DNA of 64,000 bases, from contig JBGAPI010000004.1 of NCBI GenBank assembly GCA_044221335.1, forward strand, positions 93,706 through 157,705, read 5' to 3'. The position numbers and the translations under genes were made by a program. The notes beneath the pieces were generated by a model. The model had not been told where the DNA came from, searched no databases, and was given only the letters and a program-made list of their open reading frames with translations. The stretch comes from JBGAPI01 sp044221335 (GTDB lineage: Bacteria; Pseudomonadota; Gammaproteobacteria; Xanthomonadales; Ahniellaceae). Each line of letters starts with the position of its first letter. Position 1 is the first letter of the stretch. This document shows, piece by piece, positions 53,281-63,998 of the stretch.

Positions 53281-54957
53281 ATGGCCTTCACCCAGCAAGC
53301 CCCGGTATTGGACAACCAGTACCTTGACGACCGACTGCTGCGCTCGCTGCTCCGTCGGGTCATGCCGCACAACCTGCTGGAGCAGATCGAGCCGGGACTG
53401 ACCGATTTCGGCGGTCTGGTGGCGGGCGCGTGGTGGGAAGCGCAACTGCGCGACCACGCGGCCACGCCCAGCCTCACCCACTTCGACGCCTTCGGCAATC
53501 GCATCGACCGCGTCGACCTCACCGCGTTCTGGCAGCAGGGACCGCGAATCGCCGCCGAGCACGGACTGATCGCGCACGGTTACGACCGCGAGTTCGGCGC
53601 CCACGCCCGCCTGCACCAGTTCGCCCGGGTCTATCTGTTCGCTGCGGCGTCGGAGTTCTACGCCTGTCCGCTGGCGATGACCGACGGCGCCGCACGCGCG
53701 CTGATCGAATCCGGCAACAAGCGCCTGATCGATCGCGCGCTGCCGCACTTCCTCTCGCGCGATCCTGCGCAGTTCTGGACCTCCGGACAGTGGATGACCG
53801 AGACCACCGGCGGCTCCGACGTCGGCGGCACCGAGACCGTGGCACGGCAGGACGAGAACGGCCGCTGGCGGTTGTCCGGACGCAAGTGGTTCACCTCGGC
53901 GGTGGTCGCCGACGCCGCGCTGACGCTCGCGCGGCCGGAGGGCTTCGGCGGTGGCGCCGACAACCTCGCGCTGTTCTACCTCGAGCCGAAGAAGAGCGAC
54001 GGCCGCTACCGCAACATCGAGGTCGACCGGCTGAAGGACAAGCTCGGCACCCGCAAGCTGCCGACCGCCGAGATCCGGCTCAACGGCACGCCGGCGGAAC
54101 TGGTCGGCGAGGCCCGCCACGGCGTGCGCGCGATCGCGCCGATGTTGAACGTGACCCGCACCTGGAATGCGGTCGCCGCGATCTCGCTGTTCCGTCGCGG
54201 CCTGGCGCTGGCACGCAGCTACGCCACCCGTCGCGTGGTGTTCGGGATGCCACTGTCGGACCACGTGCTGCACCAGGAAACCCTCGCCGACCTGCAGGCC
54301 GAGCTCGAGGCCGCGTTCCACCTCACCTTCTACGCGGTCGAGCTGCTCGGCAAGTCCGAGACCGGCAATGCCGACGACACCACGAACCACCTGCTCCGGC
54401 TGCTGACGCCGGTCGTGAAGCTGACCACCGCAAAGGTCTCGGTCGCCGGCCTCTCCGAGGTCTGCGAGGCCTTCGGCGGCGCCGGCTACGTGGAAGACAC
54501 CGGCATCCCGACGCTGCTGCGCGACGCCCAGGTGTTTCCGATCTGGGAGGGCACCACCAACGTGCTGGCGCTGGACCTGCTCCGCGTGCTGACCCAGATC
54601 GGCGGCCTGCAGCCCTGGCTGGTCGCCTTGCGGGCACTGACCGCGCAGGTCAGCACGCCGGAGCTGGAGCCGGCCGTGAAGCTGGTTCGCGAGACGGCCA
54701 CCCGCACTGCCGAATGGATGGTCGCGCACTCGAAGTCGCGCGAGGCAATGGCCGCCGGCGCACGCGGCCTGGCGTTGACGCTCGGTCGCACCCTCGCGCT
54801 CGCCCTGCTCGCCCGCCACGCCGACTGGTCCTCGCGCGCGGAGCACGACCCGCGCCCGGTGGCTGCCGCCTGCCGCTATGCGCGCCTCGGGGTGAACCGG
54901 CTGGTCGATCCCTCGGGGATGGAGGCGCGGGTGCTGGCGTCGGACATCTATGCCTGA
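53281..54957 (+). CDS. AidB-like acyl-CoA dehydrogenase
   Basis: The product has 558 residues, close to AidB (541). Start 53281 has GGAG six bases before it; two earlier ATGs (53257 and 53269) are in frame. QWMTETTGGSDVGGTETVAR is ACAD signature 1, EAFGGAGYVEDTGIPTLLRD lies before signature 2, and PIWEGTTNVLALDLLR contains the usual EGT(T)N. A flavin enzyme of the cytoplasm; electrons would go to ETF (24289-26128). AidB itself is linked to alkylation stress, but the substrate here is open. Confidence 0.9.
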   Translation: MAFTQQAPVLDNQYLDDRLLRSLLRRVMPHNLLEQIEPGLTDFGGLVAGAWWEAQLRDHAATPSLTHFDAFGNRIDRVDLTAFWQQGPRIAAEHGLIAHGYDREFGAHARLHQFARVYLFAAASEFYACPLAMTDGAARALIESGNKRLIDRALPHFLSRDPAQFWTSGQWMTETTGGSDVGGTETVARQDENGRWRLSGRKWFTSAVVADAALTLARPEGFGGGADNLALFYLEPKKSDGRYRNIEVDRLKDKLGTRKLPTAEIRLNGTPAELVGEARHGVRAIAPMLNVTRTWNAVAAISLFRRGLALARSYATRRVVFGMPLSDHVLHQETLADLQAELEAAFHLTFYAVELLGKSETGNADDTTNHLLRLLTPVVKLTTAKVSVAGLSEVCEAFGGAGYVEDTGIPTLLRDAQVFPIWEGTTNVLALDLLRVLTQIGGLQPWLVALRALTAQVSTPELEPAVKLVRETATRTAEWMVAHSKSREAMAAGARGLALTLGRTLALALLARHADWSSRAEHDPRPVAAACRYARLGVNRLVDPSGMEARVLASDIYA

Positions 54958-55156
54958 GGGCTGAGGGCTGAGAAGGAGCCCGTCATTGCGAGGACGAGTG
55001 CAGCTCCGACGAAGCAACCCAGCGCCTTCGCGTTCAAGCATCGTAGAGTCAAGTGGCCGGGATGCTTCACCCCTCGGCCCGAGAAATCATCATTGGCACC
55101 GAACCGCCTCGCCAATCAGAATCACCCGAAAGAATCTCGTACAACCACGGAAAGCC

Positions 55157-55642
55157 ATGGACCACCTCACCGTAGTCACCACCGGCGGCACCATCGACAA
55201 GATCTACTTCGACGACAAGTCGACCTTCCAGATCGGCGCGCCGCAGATCGGCGACATCCTGGAGGCGCTCGGCGTCGCGTTTCGTTTCGACGTGATCGCG
55301 CTGATGCGGAAGGACAGCCTGCACCTGACCGACGACGACCGGGAGCTGATCCGCCGCACCATCGCGGCGCAGCCCGGGCGGCACGTGCTGGTGACCCACG
55401 GCACCGACACCATGGTCAATACCGCGCGCACGCTGGCCGGGCTCGAAGGCAAGGTCGTGGTCCTGACCGGAGCGCTCAATCCGGCGCGCTTCCAGGGCTC
55501 GGACGCGGTGTTCAACATCGGCACGGCGGTCGGCGCAGTGCAGTCGTTGCCGGACGGCATCTACATCGCCATGAACGGCCGCATCTGGCAACCGGAGCGA
55601 GTCCGCAAGAACGTCGATGCGAACCGCTTCGAGTCGGTGTAG
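55157..55642 (+). CDS. Single-domain asparaginase-like protein
   Basis: The product has 161 residues from the ATG at 55157. VVTTGGTIDKIYFDDKS has the first catalytic Thr, and VLVTHGTDTMVNTARTLAG has the second Thr-Asp pair. The protein stops at IWQPERVRKN, near the end of the N-terminal domain, while normal L-asparaginases have about 330 residues. It is not followed by a broken second half, so it seems to be a stable short form. The stop codon TAG is the start of a GTAG repeat (55639-55642). Confidence 0.82.
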   Translation: MDHLTVVTTGGTIDKIYFDDKSTFQIGAPQIGDILEALGVAFRFDVIALMRKDSLHLTDDDRELIRRTIAAQPGRHVLVTHGTDTMVNTARTLAGLEGKVVVLTGALNPARFQGSDAVFNIGTAVGAVQSLPDGIYIAMNGRIWQPERVRKNVDANRFESV

Positions 55643-55981
55643 AGCGGCGCTTGCGCCGCTTCTTTCGTAGGGCGGCCACTGGCCGCCGTCGCCCGGCGCT
55701 GAGGCGATGGCGCGCATTGCGCGCCCTACCGCGGAGCGGCGCTTGCGCTGCTTCTTTCGTAGGGCGGCCACTGGCCGCCATCGCCCGACGCTGAGGCGAT
55801 GGCGCGCATTGCGCGCCCTACCGCGGAGCGGCGCTTGCGCGGCTTCTTTCGTAGGGCGGCCACTGGCCGCCGTCGCCCGACGCTGAGGCTTGGCGCGCGA
55901 TGCGCGCCTTGCCGTGGAGCAGCACCTGGGCCGCTCGCTATTCGAGTACCGCCAGAACAGCAGGGCGGGGTCCCGCCCTAC
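55642..55981. repeat. Array of three 92-bp repeats with GTAG palindromes
   Basis: Copies begin at 55642, 55734 and 55826 (exactly 92 bases apart); the third is degraded at its end, and a partial fourth starts at about 55917. Each unit holds GAGCGGCGCTTGCG, then a forward GTAG unit with GGCGGCC-ACT-GGCCGCC, then in the first two copies a reverse unit with GGCGCGC-ATT-GCGCGCC and CTAC. A last reverse unit, GGCGGG-GT-CCCGCC, ends with CTAC at 55978-55981. The array fills the space between two convergent genes and supplies both of their stop codons. Confidence 0.88.
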
Positions 55982-57384
55982 TGCTTGGCGAAATCGCCGA
56001 ACTGCGCGAGGTCGGCGTCGATCTTCGACAGGTCGCCGACCGCCACCACGGTCTGGTCCTTCGCCGCGTAGTACTTGCGCGACATCGCTCGCACCTGCTC
56101 GGTCGTGACCTGGTTGATCTTGCCGACGTAGGTCCCGAGGTATTCCGGCGGCAGACCGACCAGCCAGTTGGCCGCGAGACTGCCCACCACGGCGCTCTGG
56201 ATCTGATTGGAGAACTGGTAGGTGCCGGACGCGAAGCGCTTGGCACCGGTCAGTTCCTCGGCGCTGATGTCGGTGGTGCCCATGCGGTCGAATTCGTACA
56301 GGACCTCGTTGATGCTGGCGCCGGTGACCTCGGAGCGCACGTCGCCGGCGAAGGCCAGCACGCCGCCCGCCTGCTGGCGGGTCACCCGGAGGCCGGGACT
56401 GTAGGTGTAGCCCTTGTCCTCGCGGATGTTGCTGGTGATGCGGCTGTGGAAGCCGCCGCCGAGGATCAGGGTCGCCACCGTCAGCGGAATCGCATCCTCG
56501 CTGGTCGCCGGGACTGCCGGGCGGCCGATCCGGAGCGTCGTCTGAACGCTGCCCGGACGGTCGATCTTGATCAGCTGCGCTTTCGCGGTCGCCGGCGCCG
56601 CCGGGGTCGCCGGCAGCGCGGTGCCCGCCGCCTTCCAGTCGCCGTAGGCTTTCTTCACCTCGGCAAGGATGGCGGCCTGATCGAAGTCGCCGCCGATCAC
56701 CAGCAGGGCCTGGTCGGGACGGAAGCGCGCCGCATGGGCGGCCGCCAGCGATTCCGGCGTGATCGCCTTGATGGCCTCGGCGGTCATCGTCGCGAACGCG
56801 TAGGGATGGCTGCCCATCGTCGCGTCGAGGAACGCGCGCCGCGCGTGGAAGGCCGGCTGCGCTTCCTGTGCCTGCAGGCCCTGCAGCGCATTCTCCTTGG
56901 CCAGCTCGACCTCCTCCTTCGGGAAGGTCGGATGCAGCGCGACCTCGGCACCGAGCGCGATCAGCGTCGCCGCGTGGCTGCCCAGCGACTCGCCGGTCAC
57001 GAACACGCCGTCGTCGCCGGCGCTGCCGCCGACTTCGCCGCCGATCGCCTGCAGCGCCTCGGCCAGCTGGCGCGAGCTGTGGCTGCTGGTTCCCTCGTTC
57101 AGAAGGCCGGCCATCATGCCGGTGGTGCCGCGGGCGGCGGCGCTATCGGCGGCATTGCCGCCGCGGACCACGAGGCTCACGTTGATCTTCGGAAAGCCGG
57201 TGCGCTTCACCAGCCACACCTTGAGGCCGTTCCCCAGGGTCTCCTGGCGGATCTCCGGCACCGGCAGCGGCTTGTCGGTCGCATAGGGCGGAAGTTCCTT
57301 CGGCAGCGGCGCTTCTTCCTTCGCCAGCGCCGGCACGGCGAGGACGGACAGGGCCAGCAGGAGCATCGAATGCTTGATCGTCAT
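55978..57384 (-). CDS. M16-family peptidase-like protein, non-catalytic partner
   Basis: The product has 468 residues from MTIKHSMLLLALSVLAVPAL, a signal peptide. The M16 fold is recognised from TLGNGLKVWLVKRTGFPKIN and EDKGYTYSPGLRV (the Arg/Tyr pair region). The place of the zinc motif HxxEH reads TTGMMAGLLNEGT, so it lacks the metal ligands. It is the second gene of a pair whose first member has an intact site. The stop TAG is part of a GTAG repeat. Confidence 0.88.
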   Translation of the reverse strand: MTIKHSMLLLALSVLAVPALAKEEAPLPKELPPYATDKPLPVPEIRQETLGNGLKVWLVKRTGFPKINVSLVVRGGNAADSAAARGTTGMMAGLLNEGTSSHSSRQLAEALQAIGGEVGGSAGDDGVFVTGESLGSHAATLIALGAEVALHPTFPKEEVELAKENALQGLQAQEAQPAFHARRAFLDATMGSHPYAFATMTAEAIKAITPESLAAAHAARFRPDQALLVIGGDFDQAAILAEVKKAYGDWKAAGTALPATPAAPATAKAQLIKIDRPGSVQTTLRIGRPAVPATSEDAIPLTVATLILGGGFHSRITSNIREDKGYTYSPGLRVTRQQAGGVLAFAGDVRSEVTGASINEVLYEFDRMGTTDISAEELTGAKRFASGTYQFSNQIQSAVVGSLAANWLVGLPPEYLGTYVGKINQVTTEQVRAMSRKYYAAKDQTVVAVGDLSKIDADLAQFGDFAKQ

Positions 57385-57394
57385 GGCGTGCTCC

Positions 57395-58774
57395 TCAATG
57401 GGCCTTGGCATCGGTGGCCGGCTTCGCCGCCGGCTTGCGGTCGATCACGCTGCGGTTCGCATCGACCAGGTACTTCGCGGCGACCCGCTGCACGTCGGCC
57501 GAGCTGACCTCGGCGATCCAGCCCGGCACCTTGTTGACGACGGCGGCATCCCCCCAGATCGTCTGCGCCTTCGCGATCTCGTCGGCGCGGTCGATGAAGG
57601 ACTGCAGGCCGGAGTAGTAGTCCGACAGCAGCCCGGTCTTGGTGCGCGCAAGTTCCTCGGCGGTCACGCCGTCCTTCACGATCTTCGCGATCTCCTCGTT
57701 GATCGCGGCCAGCACCTTGTCGGCATCGGCGTTCGGCTTGTACAGCGCGAACAGCGTGTACATCGTGCGGCCGTCGTAGTCCCAGGCGTGGCCCAGCGGG
57801 AAGTTGAGGCCGCCGCTGGTATTGAGCAGCAGCTCGCGACCCTTGACCAGGCCGAGGTAGAGACGCGAGGCATCGCCGCCGGCGAGGATGTGCGACAGCA
57901 CCTCGGCCGCCGCCTGGTCCTTGTCGCCGCGCTCCGGCATCTTCCAGCCGACGGCGAGCGCCGGCACCCGGGCCAGCGGATCGTCCTGGCTGGCGCGATG
58001 GCCGGTCGTGTTCAGCGGCTCGCTGGTGTCGGCGCGCGGCGGCGTCGGACGCGCCGGCAGGCCGCCGAAGTACTTCTCGATCAGCTTGAAGACCTCGTCG
58101 GCCTTGACGTCGCCGGCGATGCCGATCACCGCGTTGTTCGGGCCGTAGAAGCTCTTGTGGAAGGCCGCGACGTCATCGAGGTTGGCGTTGTCGAGGTCGG
58201 CGAACGAACCGTAGCCGTCGTGCTTGTTCGCCCACTTGGTGTAGGCGAGCGCGTTGAGGTCGGTCCAGAAGAACAGGCCATAGGGCTTGTTGGTGACGTT
58301 GACCCGGATCTCCTCCTTCACCACTTCCTGCTGGTTCTTCAGGTTCTTGGCGGAGAAGTCGAGCGTCTTCATCCGGTCGGCTTCCAGCCACAGGATCGGT
58401 TCCAGCGCGGAGATCGGCGCGGATTCGATGTAGTTGGTGTAGTCCGCCCGGGTGGAGCCGTTGTTGATGCCGCCACCGCCCTGGATGACGCGGTCGAAGG
58501 TGCCCTTCGGCGCGACCGGCGTGCCCTCGAACATCAGGTGCTCGAACAGGTGCGCGAAGCCGGTGCGGTTCTCGGGCTCGAGACGCATGCCGACGTGGTA
58601 GACGACCGACAGGCCGAAGGTCGGCGAGCTGTGGTCCTCGGAGACCACCACGGTCAGTCCGTTCGGAAAGGTCTTCCGGGTGATCGGCAGCTCCCAGCGA
58701 TCGGCGGCCGGAGCGGCCGCGAACGCGGATTGGACGCCGATGCCCAGAAGCAGCAGGCAGGATGCGAGACGCAT
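57395..58774 (-). CDS. M16-family zinc metallopeptidase, catalytic partner
   Basis: The product has 459 residues from MRLASCLLLLGIGVQSAFAA, a signal peptide. The inverted zinc motif HLFEH lies at 75-79, and the third ligand is in QQEVVKEEIRVN near 154. NGLTVVVSEDHSSPTFGLSV is the common first strand. It should work in the periplasm as a heterodimer with the non-catalytic protein that follows after 10 bases. A GAGGAAT ribosome-binding site precedes the start. Confidence 0.92.
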   Translation of the reverse strand: MRLASCLLLLGIGVQSAFAAAPAADRWELPITRKTFPNGLTVVVSEDHSSPTFGLSVVYHVGMRLEPENRTGFAHLFEHLMFEGTPVAPKGTFDRVIQGGGGINNGSTRADYTNYIESAPISALEPILWLEADRMKTLDFSAKNLKNQQEVVKEEIRVNVTNKPYGLFFWTDLNALAYTKWANKHDGYGSFADLDNANLDDVAAFHKSFYGPNNAVIGIAGDVKADEVFKLIEKYFGGLPARPTPPRADTSEPLNTTGHRASQDDPLARVPALAVGWKMPERGDKDQAAAEVLSHILAGGDASRLYLGLVKGRELLLNTSGGLNFPLGHAWDYDGRTMYTLFALYKPNADADKVLAAINEEIAKIVKDGVTAEELARTKTGLLSDYYSGLQSFIDRADEIAKAQTIWGDAAVVNKVPGWIAEVSSADVQRVAAKYLVDANRSVIDRKPAAKPATDAKAH

Positions 58775-58854
58775 GGGATTCCTCGGGGGTCGGTGAAGAG
58801 GGCTAGGGTAAACGCGATAAAGTACGGGCAAATGCGTCACAAGTCATTACAAAC

Positions 58855-58884
58855 GACAAAGCCCGGCTAGCGCCGGGCTTTGTC
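58855..58884. terminator. Intrinsic terminator after hppA
   Basis: GACAAAGCCCGGC (58855-58867) pairs perfectly with its complement (58872-58884) around TAGC. On the minus strand the stem continues into a T-rich stretch (GTCGTTTG). It lies between the end of hppA and the M16 pair. Confidence 0.8.
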
Positions 58885-58947
58885 GTCACGCGGAGGCATC
58901 GCCACCCGGAACCGTCGCGGCGCCGGGCGGTGGTGCGGATCAGGATC

Positions 58948-60969
<2,022 letters not shown>

Positions 60970-61114
60970 GGGATTCTCCTGATATGAACGACCCCGGCGG
61001 GGCACCGGGCAAAAAAGCCGCGGAATTCTAGGCGATCGGGGGCTTGGGAGAAAGCGCAAGGGCCGGATGGCCCGGGGCGCGAGTCAACGGAGCCCCCGCA
61101 TCGGCTGGCAGGCT

Positions 61115-61234
61115 GTTGTTGGACGGGGCTTCAGCCCCGATGGCGAGGCGGCTCATCGTCGCGAAGGAGCGGCTCCAGCAACAGAAGCTCTGTTGAGACG
61201 AGTCGCCATCGGGGCTGAAGCCCCGTCCCACAAC
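61115..61234. repeat. 32-bp inverted repeat with GGGGCTTCAGCCCC cores
   Basis: 61115-61146 and 61203-61234 are complementary with one mismatch and are 56 bases apart. Each arm contains the palindrome GGGGCTTCAGCCCC followed by GATGGCGA. The middle part contains GGAGCGGCTCCAGC and CAACAGAAGCTCTGTTG, two more small palindromes. It lies between hppA and the CDF gene and looks like a dispersed element of this lineage. Confidence 0.78.
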
Positions 61235-61323
61235 GGCCGCGATGTCCGGCGGGGCCCTGTGCCCTATCCCGTCGTCCCCCTCCCGCGGTGCCGACCCGAC
61301 CGCGCCTCTGCGACAATGCCCGG

Positions 61324-62277
61324 ATGTCCCACCACCATCACCACGGCCACGGCCATCACCACCACGGGCATGGCGCGCATGCCCACGACGGCCCCGATCC
61401 GCACGACGACCACGCCCACGCCGGCGTCGCCACCCTGACCGCGTTCAGGTGGAGCACCGGGCTGAACCTGATCCTGGTGGCCGCCGAGGCGGCGGTCGGG
61501 CTCACGATCGGCTCGATGTCGCTGGTCGCCGACGCCGGCCACAACCTTTCGGACGTCCTCGGACTGGTGCTCGCCTGGGCCGCCACCCGGATCGCGACGC
61601 GGCGGCCGACCCAGAAGCACACCTATGGGATGGCGCGCTCGACCATCCTTGCCAGCCTGACCAATGCCGTACTGCTGCTGGTCGCCTGCGGCGCGCTGGC
61701 CTGGGAGAGCGTGCATCGCTTCGGCGAAGTGCACCACGTCGAAGGCAAGTGGGTGACGATCACGGCGCTGGTCGGCGTGCTGGTCAACGCCGGCAGCGCC
61801 GCGCTGTTCTGGCGCGGCCAGAAGCACGATGTCAACGCCCGCGGCGCCTTCCTGCACATGGCCGCCGACGCCGCGATCTCGCTCGCCGTCGTCGTCACCG
61901 GCATCATCATCTCCTACACCGGCCTCGACTGGCTCGATCCGGCGATGGGCCTGGTGATCGCCGCCTTCATCGTGGTGTCGAGCTGGGGGCTGCTGCGCGA
62001 GTCGCTGGACCTCGCCCTCGACGCCGTTCCCCGGGGCCTCGACCTCGACCAGATTCGCGCCGCACTGGAAACCATCGACAGCGTCAAGGCGGTGCACGAT
62101 CTTCACGTCTGGCCGCTGTCGACCACGGTCGCGGCGCTGACGGCGCATCTCGAGCACGAGGGTCGGCGCGACACCGACGAGCTGCTGACGGAGTGCCAGG
62201 TGATGATCGCGGAGAGGTTCCGGATCAAGCACACGACGCTGCAGTTCGAGAACGTCGGTTGTTCTCAGCGTTGCTGA
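61324..62277 (+). CDS. Cation diffusion facilitator (zinc/metal efflux)
   Basis: The product has 317 residues from the ATG at 61324. The first 33 residues are a His-rich metal-binding tail (MSHHHHHGHGHHHHGHG). ADAGHNLSDVLGLVLAWAAT has the H-x(3)-D metal site of TM2, and LHMAADAAISLAVVVTG that of TM5. A cytoplasmic domain with VKAVHDLHVWPLSTTVAALT follows. It resembles CzcD/ZitB, so zinc is the likely substrate. Confidence 0.93.
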   Translation: MSHHHHHGHGHHHHGHGAHAHDGPDPHDDHAHAGVATLTAFRWSTGLNLILVAAEAAVGLTIGSMSLVADAGHNLSDVLGLVLAWAATRIATRRPTQKHTYGMARSTILASLTNAVLLLVACGALAWESVHRFGEVHHVEGKWVTITALVGVLVNAGSAALFWRGQKHDVNARGAFLHMAADAAISLAVVVTGIIISYTGLDWLDPAMGLVIAAFIVVSSWGLLRESLDLALDAVPRGLDLDQIRAALETIDSVKAVHDLHVWPLSTTVAALTAHLEHEGRRDTDELLTECQVMIAERFRIKHTTLQFENVGCSQRC

Positions 62278-62366
62278 CGTTGGCGGCGACTCGGAATTCG
62301 CGCCTGCGGCGCGATTTCCGCGAGTGACGAGCGGCGCCTGTTGGAGACGGCGAGGCCACTCCTCAT

Positions 62367-62848
62367 TCAGGATTCGGAGGTCGGTAGCTCCTGCGTCGTC
62401 GCCATCGACGATTCCTCGGGAACCCCGAGCTTCCGGCGTTCGAAGGCTTCTGTCAGGTAGGCGAGCAGTTCCTGGCGGGTCGCCTCGGGAAGCTGACCGA
62501 CCTGGATCGCGGTGCGTCGCGTGTCCTTGCCGAACAGCACCGTGCCGACAGCTCCGGAGGCGAGGTCATCCGGCCGAAGGGATGGCGATTCGTGTCCCGC
62601 GGGTCGACCAGTTCATCGGCCCGGAGGACGATGTCGCCGGTGCGATCGCGGATGACCGCGAGAAGCCAGGCCAGCGCTCCCAGCATCGCCCACGCGGGAA
62701 CCTCGGACAAGCCGTTGACCTTGCAGGCCTTCATCAGGATGTACAGGAGCGGCGCCTTCGTCAGCAGAAACTCGGCGATCGCGCGCTCCGCGGCCTTGGA
62801 CTGCTCTGGCCGGGTGCTGGCGAAGCGGCGTTCGGTCTCACGCGTCAT
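62367..62848 (-). pseudogene. Hypothetical gene interrupted by a frameshift
   Basis: The frame from the ATG at 62848 (MTRETERRFASTRPEQSKAA) runs well to DTNRHPFG, with ILMKACKVNGLSEVPAWAML and a hydrophobic stretch LGALAWLLAVI. After about 62575 the coding character moves to another frame: DDLASGAVGTVLFGKDTRRT, IQVGQLPEATRQELLAYLTE, and a stop at 62367-62369. One missing base in the run CGGCCG (62571-62576) would join both parts to about 160 residues. It may be a real mutation or a sequencing error. Confidence 0.6.
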
Positions 62849-63041
62849 TGTTCGAAGTCCTGTAGGTAGTCGTGTACCGGCGCGGAGAACGACCGAGGCC
62901 GACGGACTCCGGCGCACCGGAGCGCGTCGACTCGATGTCGACCGCACCCATCCTCCCTACTCGGATCGGCCGGTAGAACGGGATCACGTCCAGCCGGAGT
63001 TCGTGCCCGTTGCGGGATTTCCGGGCCACCGAGAGGTGCAC
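62838..63041 (-). CDS. Possible small protein
   Basis: A GTG-started frame of 67 residues, VHLSVARKSRNGHELRLDVI..., lies between two minus-strand genes and overlaps the start of the gene at 62848 by 11 bases. It is in the same frame as the upstream gene after that gene's stop. The composition is Arg-rich and the evidence is weak. Confidence 0.35.
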   Translation of the reverse strand: MHLSVARKSRNGHELRLDVIPFYRPIRVGRMGAVDIESTRSGAPESVGLGRSPRRYTTTYRTSNNDA

Positions 63042-63071
63042 GCGGGAGTCGCCAGGACTCGACGTTCGATC

Positions 63072-63998
63072 TCAAGCATCGTCGCATTGTCCGCCAGCGA
63101 TCGCCGCCAGTTGGTCGCGCAGCGCGATCCGGTCCGCCGGCGCGAGTTGTCCGACGGCGACGCTGTACCGGCGTCGAGCCATGCGCCGCCCATGGAGGTC
63201 GCCGACGCCGTGGACGTGATAGTCGTAGTCGAAGTCGATGCGGGCCTCGCGCCACCATCGGCCCGGTCGCAACTCGACCGGCCCGGCGATGCCGGCCAGG
63301 TGGAATCTGCCGCCGCTGGCGATGAGCATCGTCGGCTCGAGACGGATCGCGCGGAGGCGCAGCACGGCGTAGATCGCCAACAGGACCGGAGCGAACCAGA
63401 GGTCACCGGCCACCTTCGCCCACATCAGCGCCGGATCCATGCCTTGGAAGACCGGAATGGACCGCGCCAGCAGCGTGGCCAGCACGATCAGAACGGCGTA
63501 GACGGCCAGGATTCGAGCGACCGCCGGCAGTGAGACCGGAAAGGTCTGAGGTACGACTCGCTGCGCGAGATAATCGTGCCGAGTGGCTTCGAGCGCCATG
63601 GCCTCGGGAGAGAAGTCGACATCGCCTACCTGCCGCGCCGCGAACAAGTCGGCGACGGCGACGACGATGCGCGGGCGATCGTCCGGCGCATAGGCATCGA
63701 GCGGAATGCTCGCAGTCCCGCCGAGACTCCGCACCGGCCGATCCACGCCGCTGCGGACCGGAATGCGCAGTACGTCGCCCCCGAAGCGCGTCGTGCGGCG
63801 TTCCGGTGGGCCCAAAAGATCGGACACCGGGATGAAGACGCGACCGTCGTCGATCCCCGCCCGCTCGACCCGGACGCGACGGTAGACCCGGAAATAGTTG
63901 GTGGCGATGGCCACGAACATCAGCGTCAGCACCCAGTGGAACCGGAACTGCCAGGCCTCGTGCCGCCACGTCGCATCGGCGACGTCGAGTCCCTGCAT
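63072..63998 (-). CDS. Membrane protein of unknown function, start near or beyond the window edge
   Basis: The frame is open to the end of the window, with an ATG at 63998 that may or may not be the true start. At least 308 residues are visible. There is a hydrophobic segment at about 21-37 (FHWVLTLMFVAIATNYF) and two at about 165-220 (AVYAVLIVLATLLARSI and PVLLAIYAVLRLRAI). The region between them contains FGGDVLRIPVRSGVDRPVRS and a His-poor beta-rich domain. No family is recognised. Confidence 0.6.
   Translation of the reverse strand: MQGLDVADATWRHEAWQFRFHWVLTLMFVAIATNYFRVYRRVRVERAGIDDGRVFIPVSDLLGPPERRTTRFGGDVLRIPVRSGVDRPVRSLGGTASIPLDAYAPDDRPRIVVAVADLFAARQVGDVDFSPEAMALEATRHDYLAQRVVPQTFPVSLPAVARILAVYAVLIVLATLLARSIPVFQGMDPALMWAKVAGDLWFAPVLLAIYAVLRLRAIRLEPTMLIASGGRFHLAGIAGPVELRPGRWWREARIDFDYDYHVHGVGDLHGRRMARRRYSVAVGQLAPADRIALRDQLAAIAGGQCDDA

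Noticed and set aside
53032..55041. 669-residue minus-strand frame
   Set aside because: Antisense to the AidB-like gene and without family motifs.
55642..55981. CRISPR array
   Set aside because: The units are 92 bases long, adjoin without unique spacers, contain REP palindromes, and no cas gene is present.
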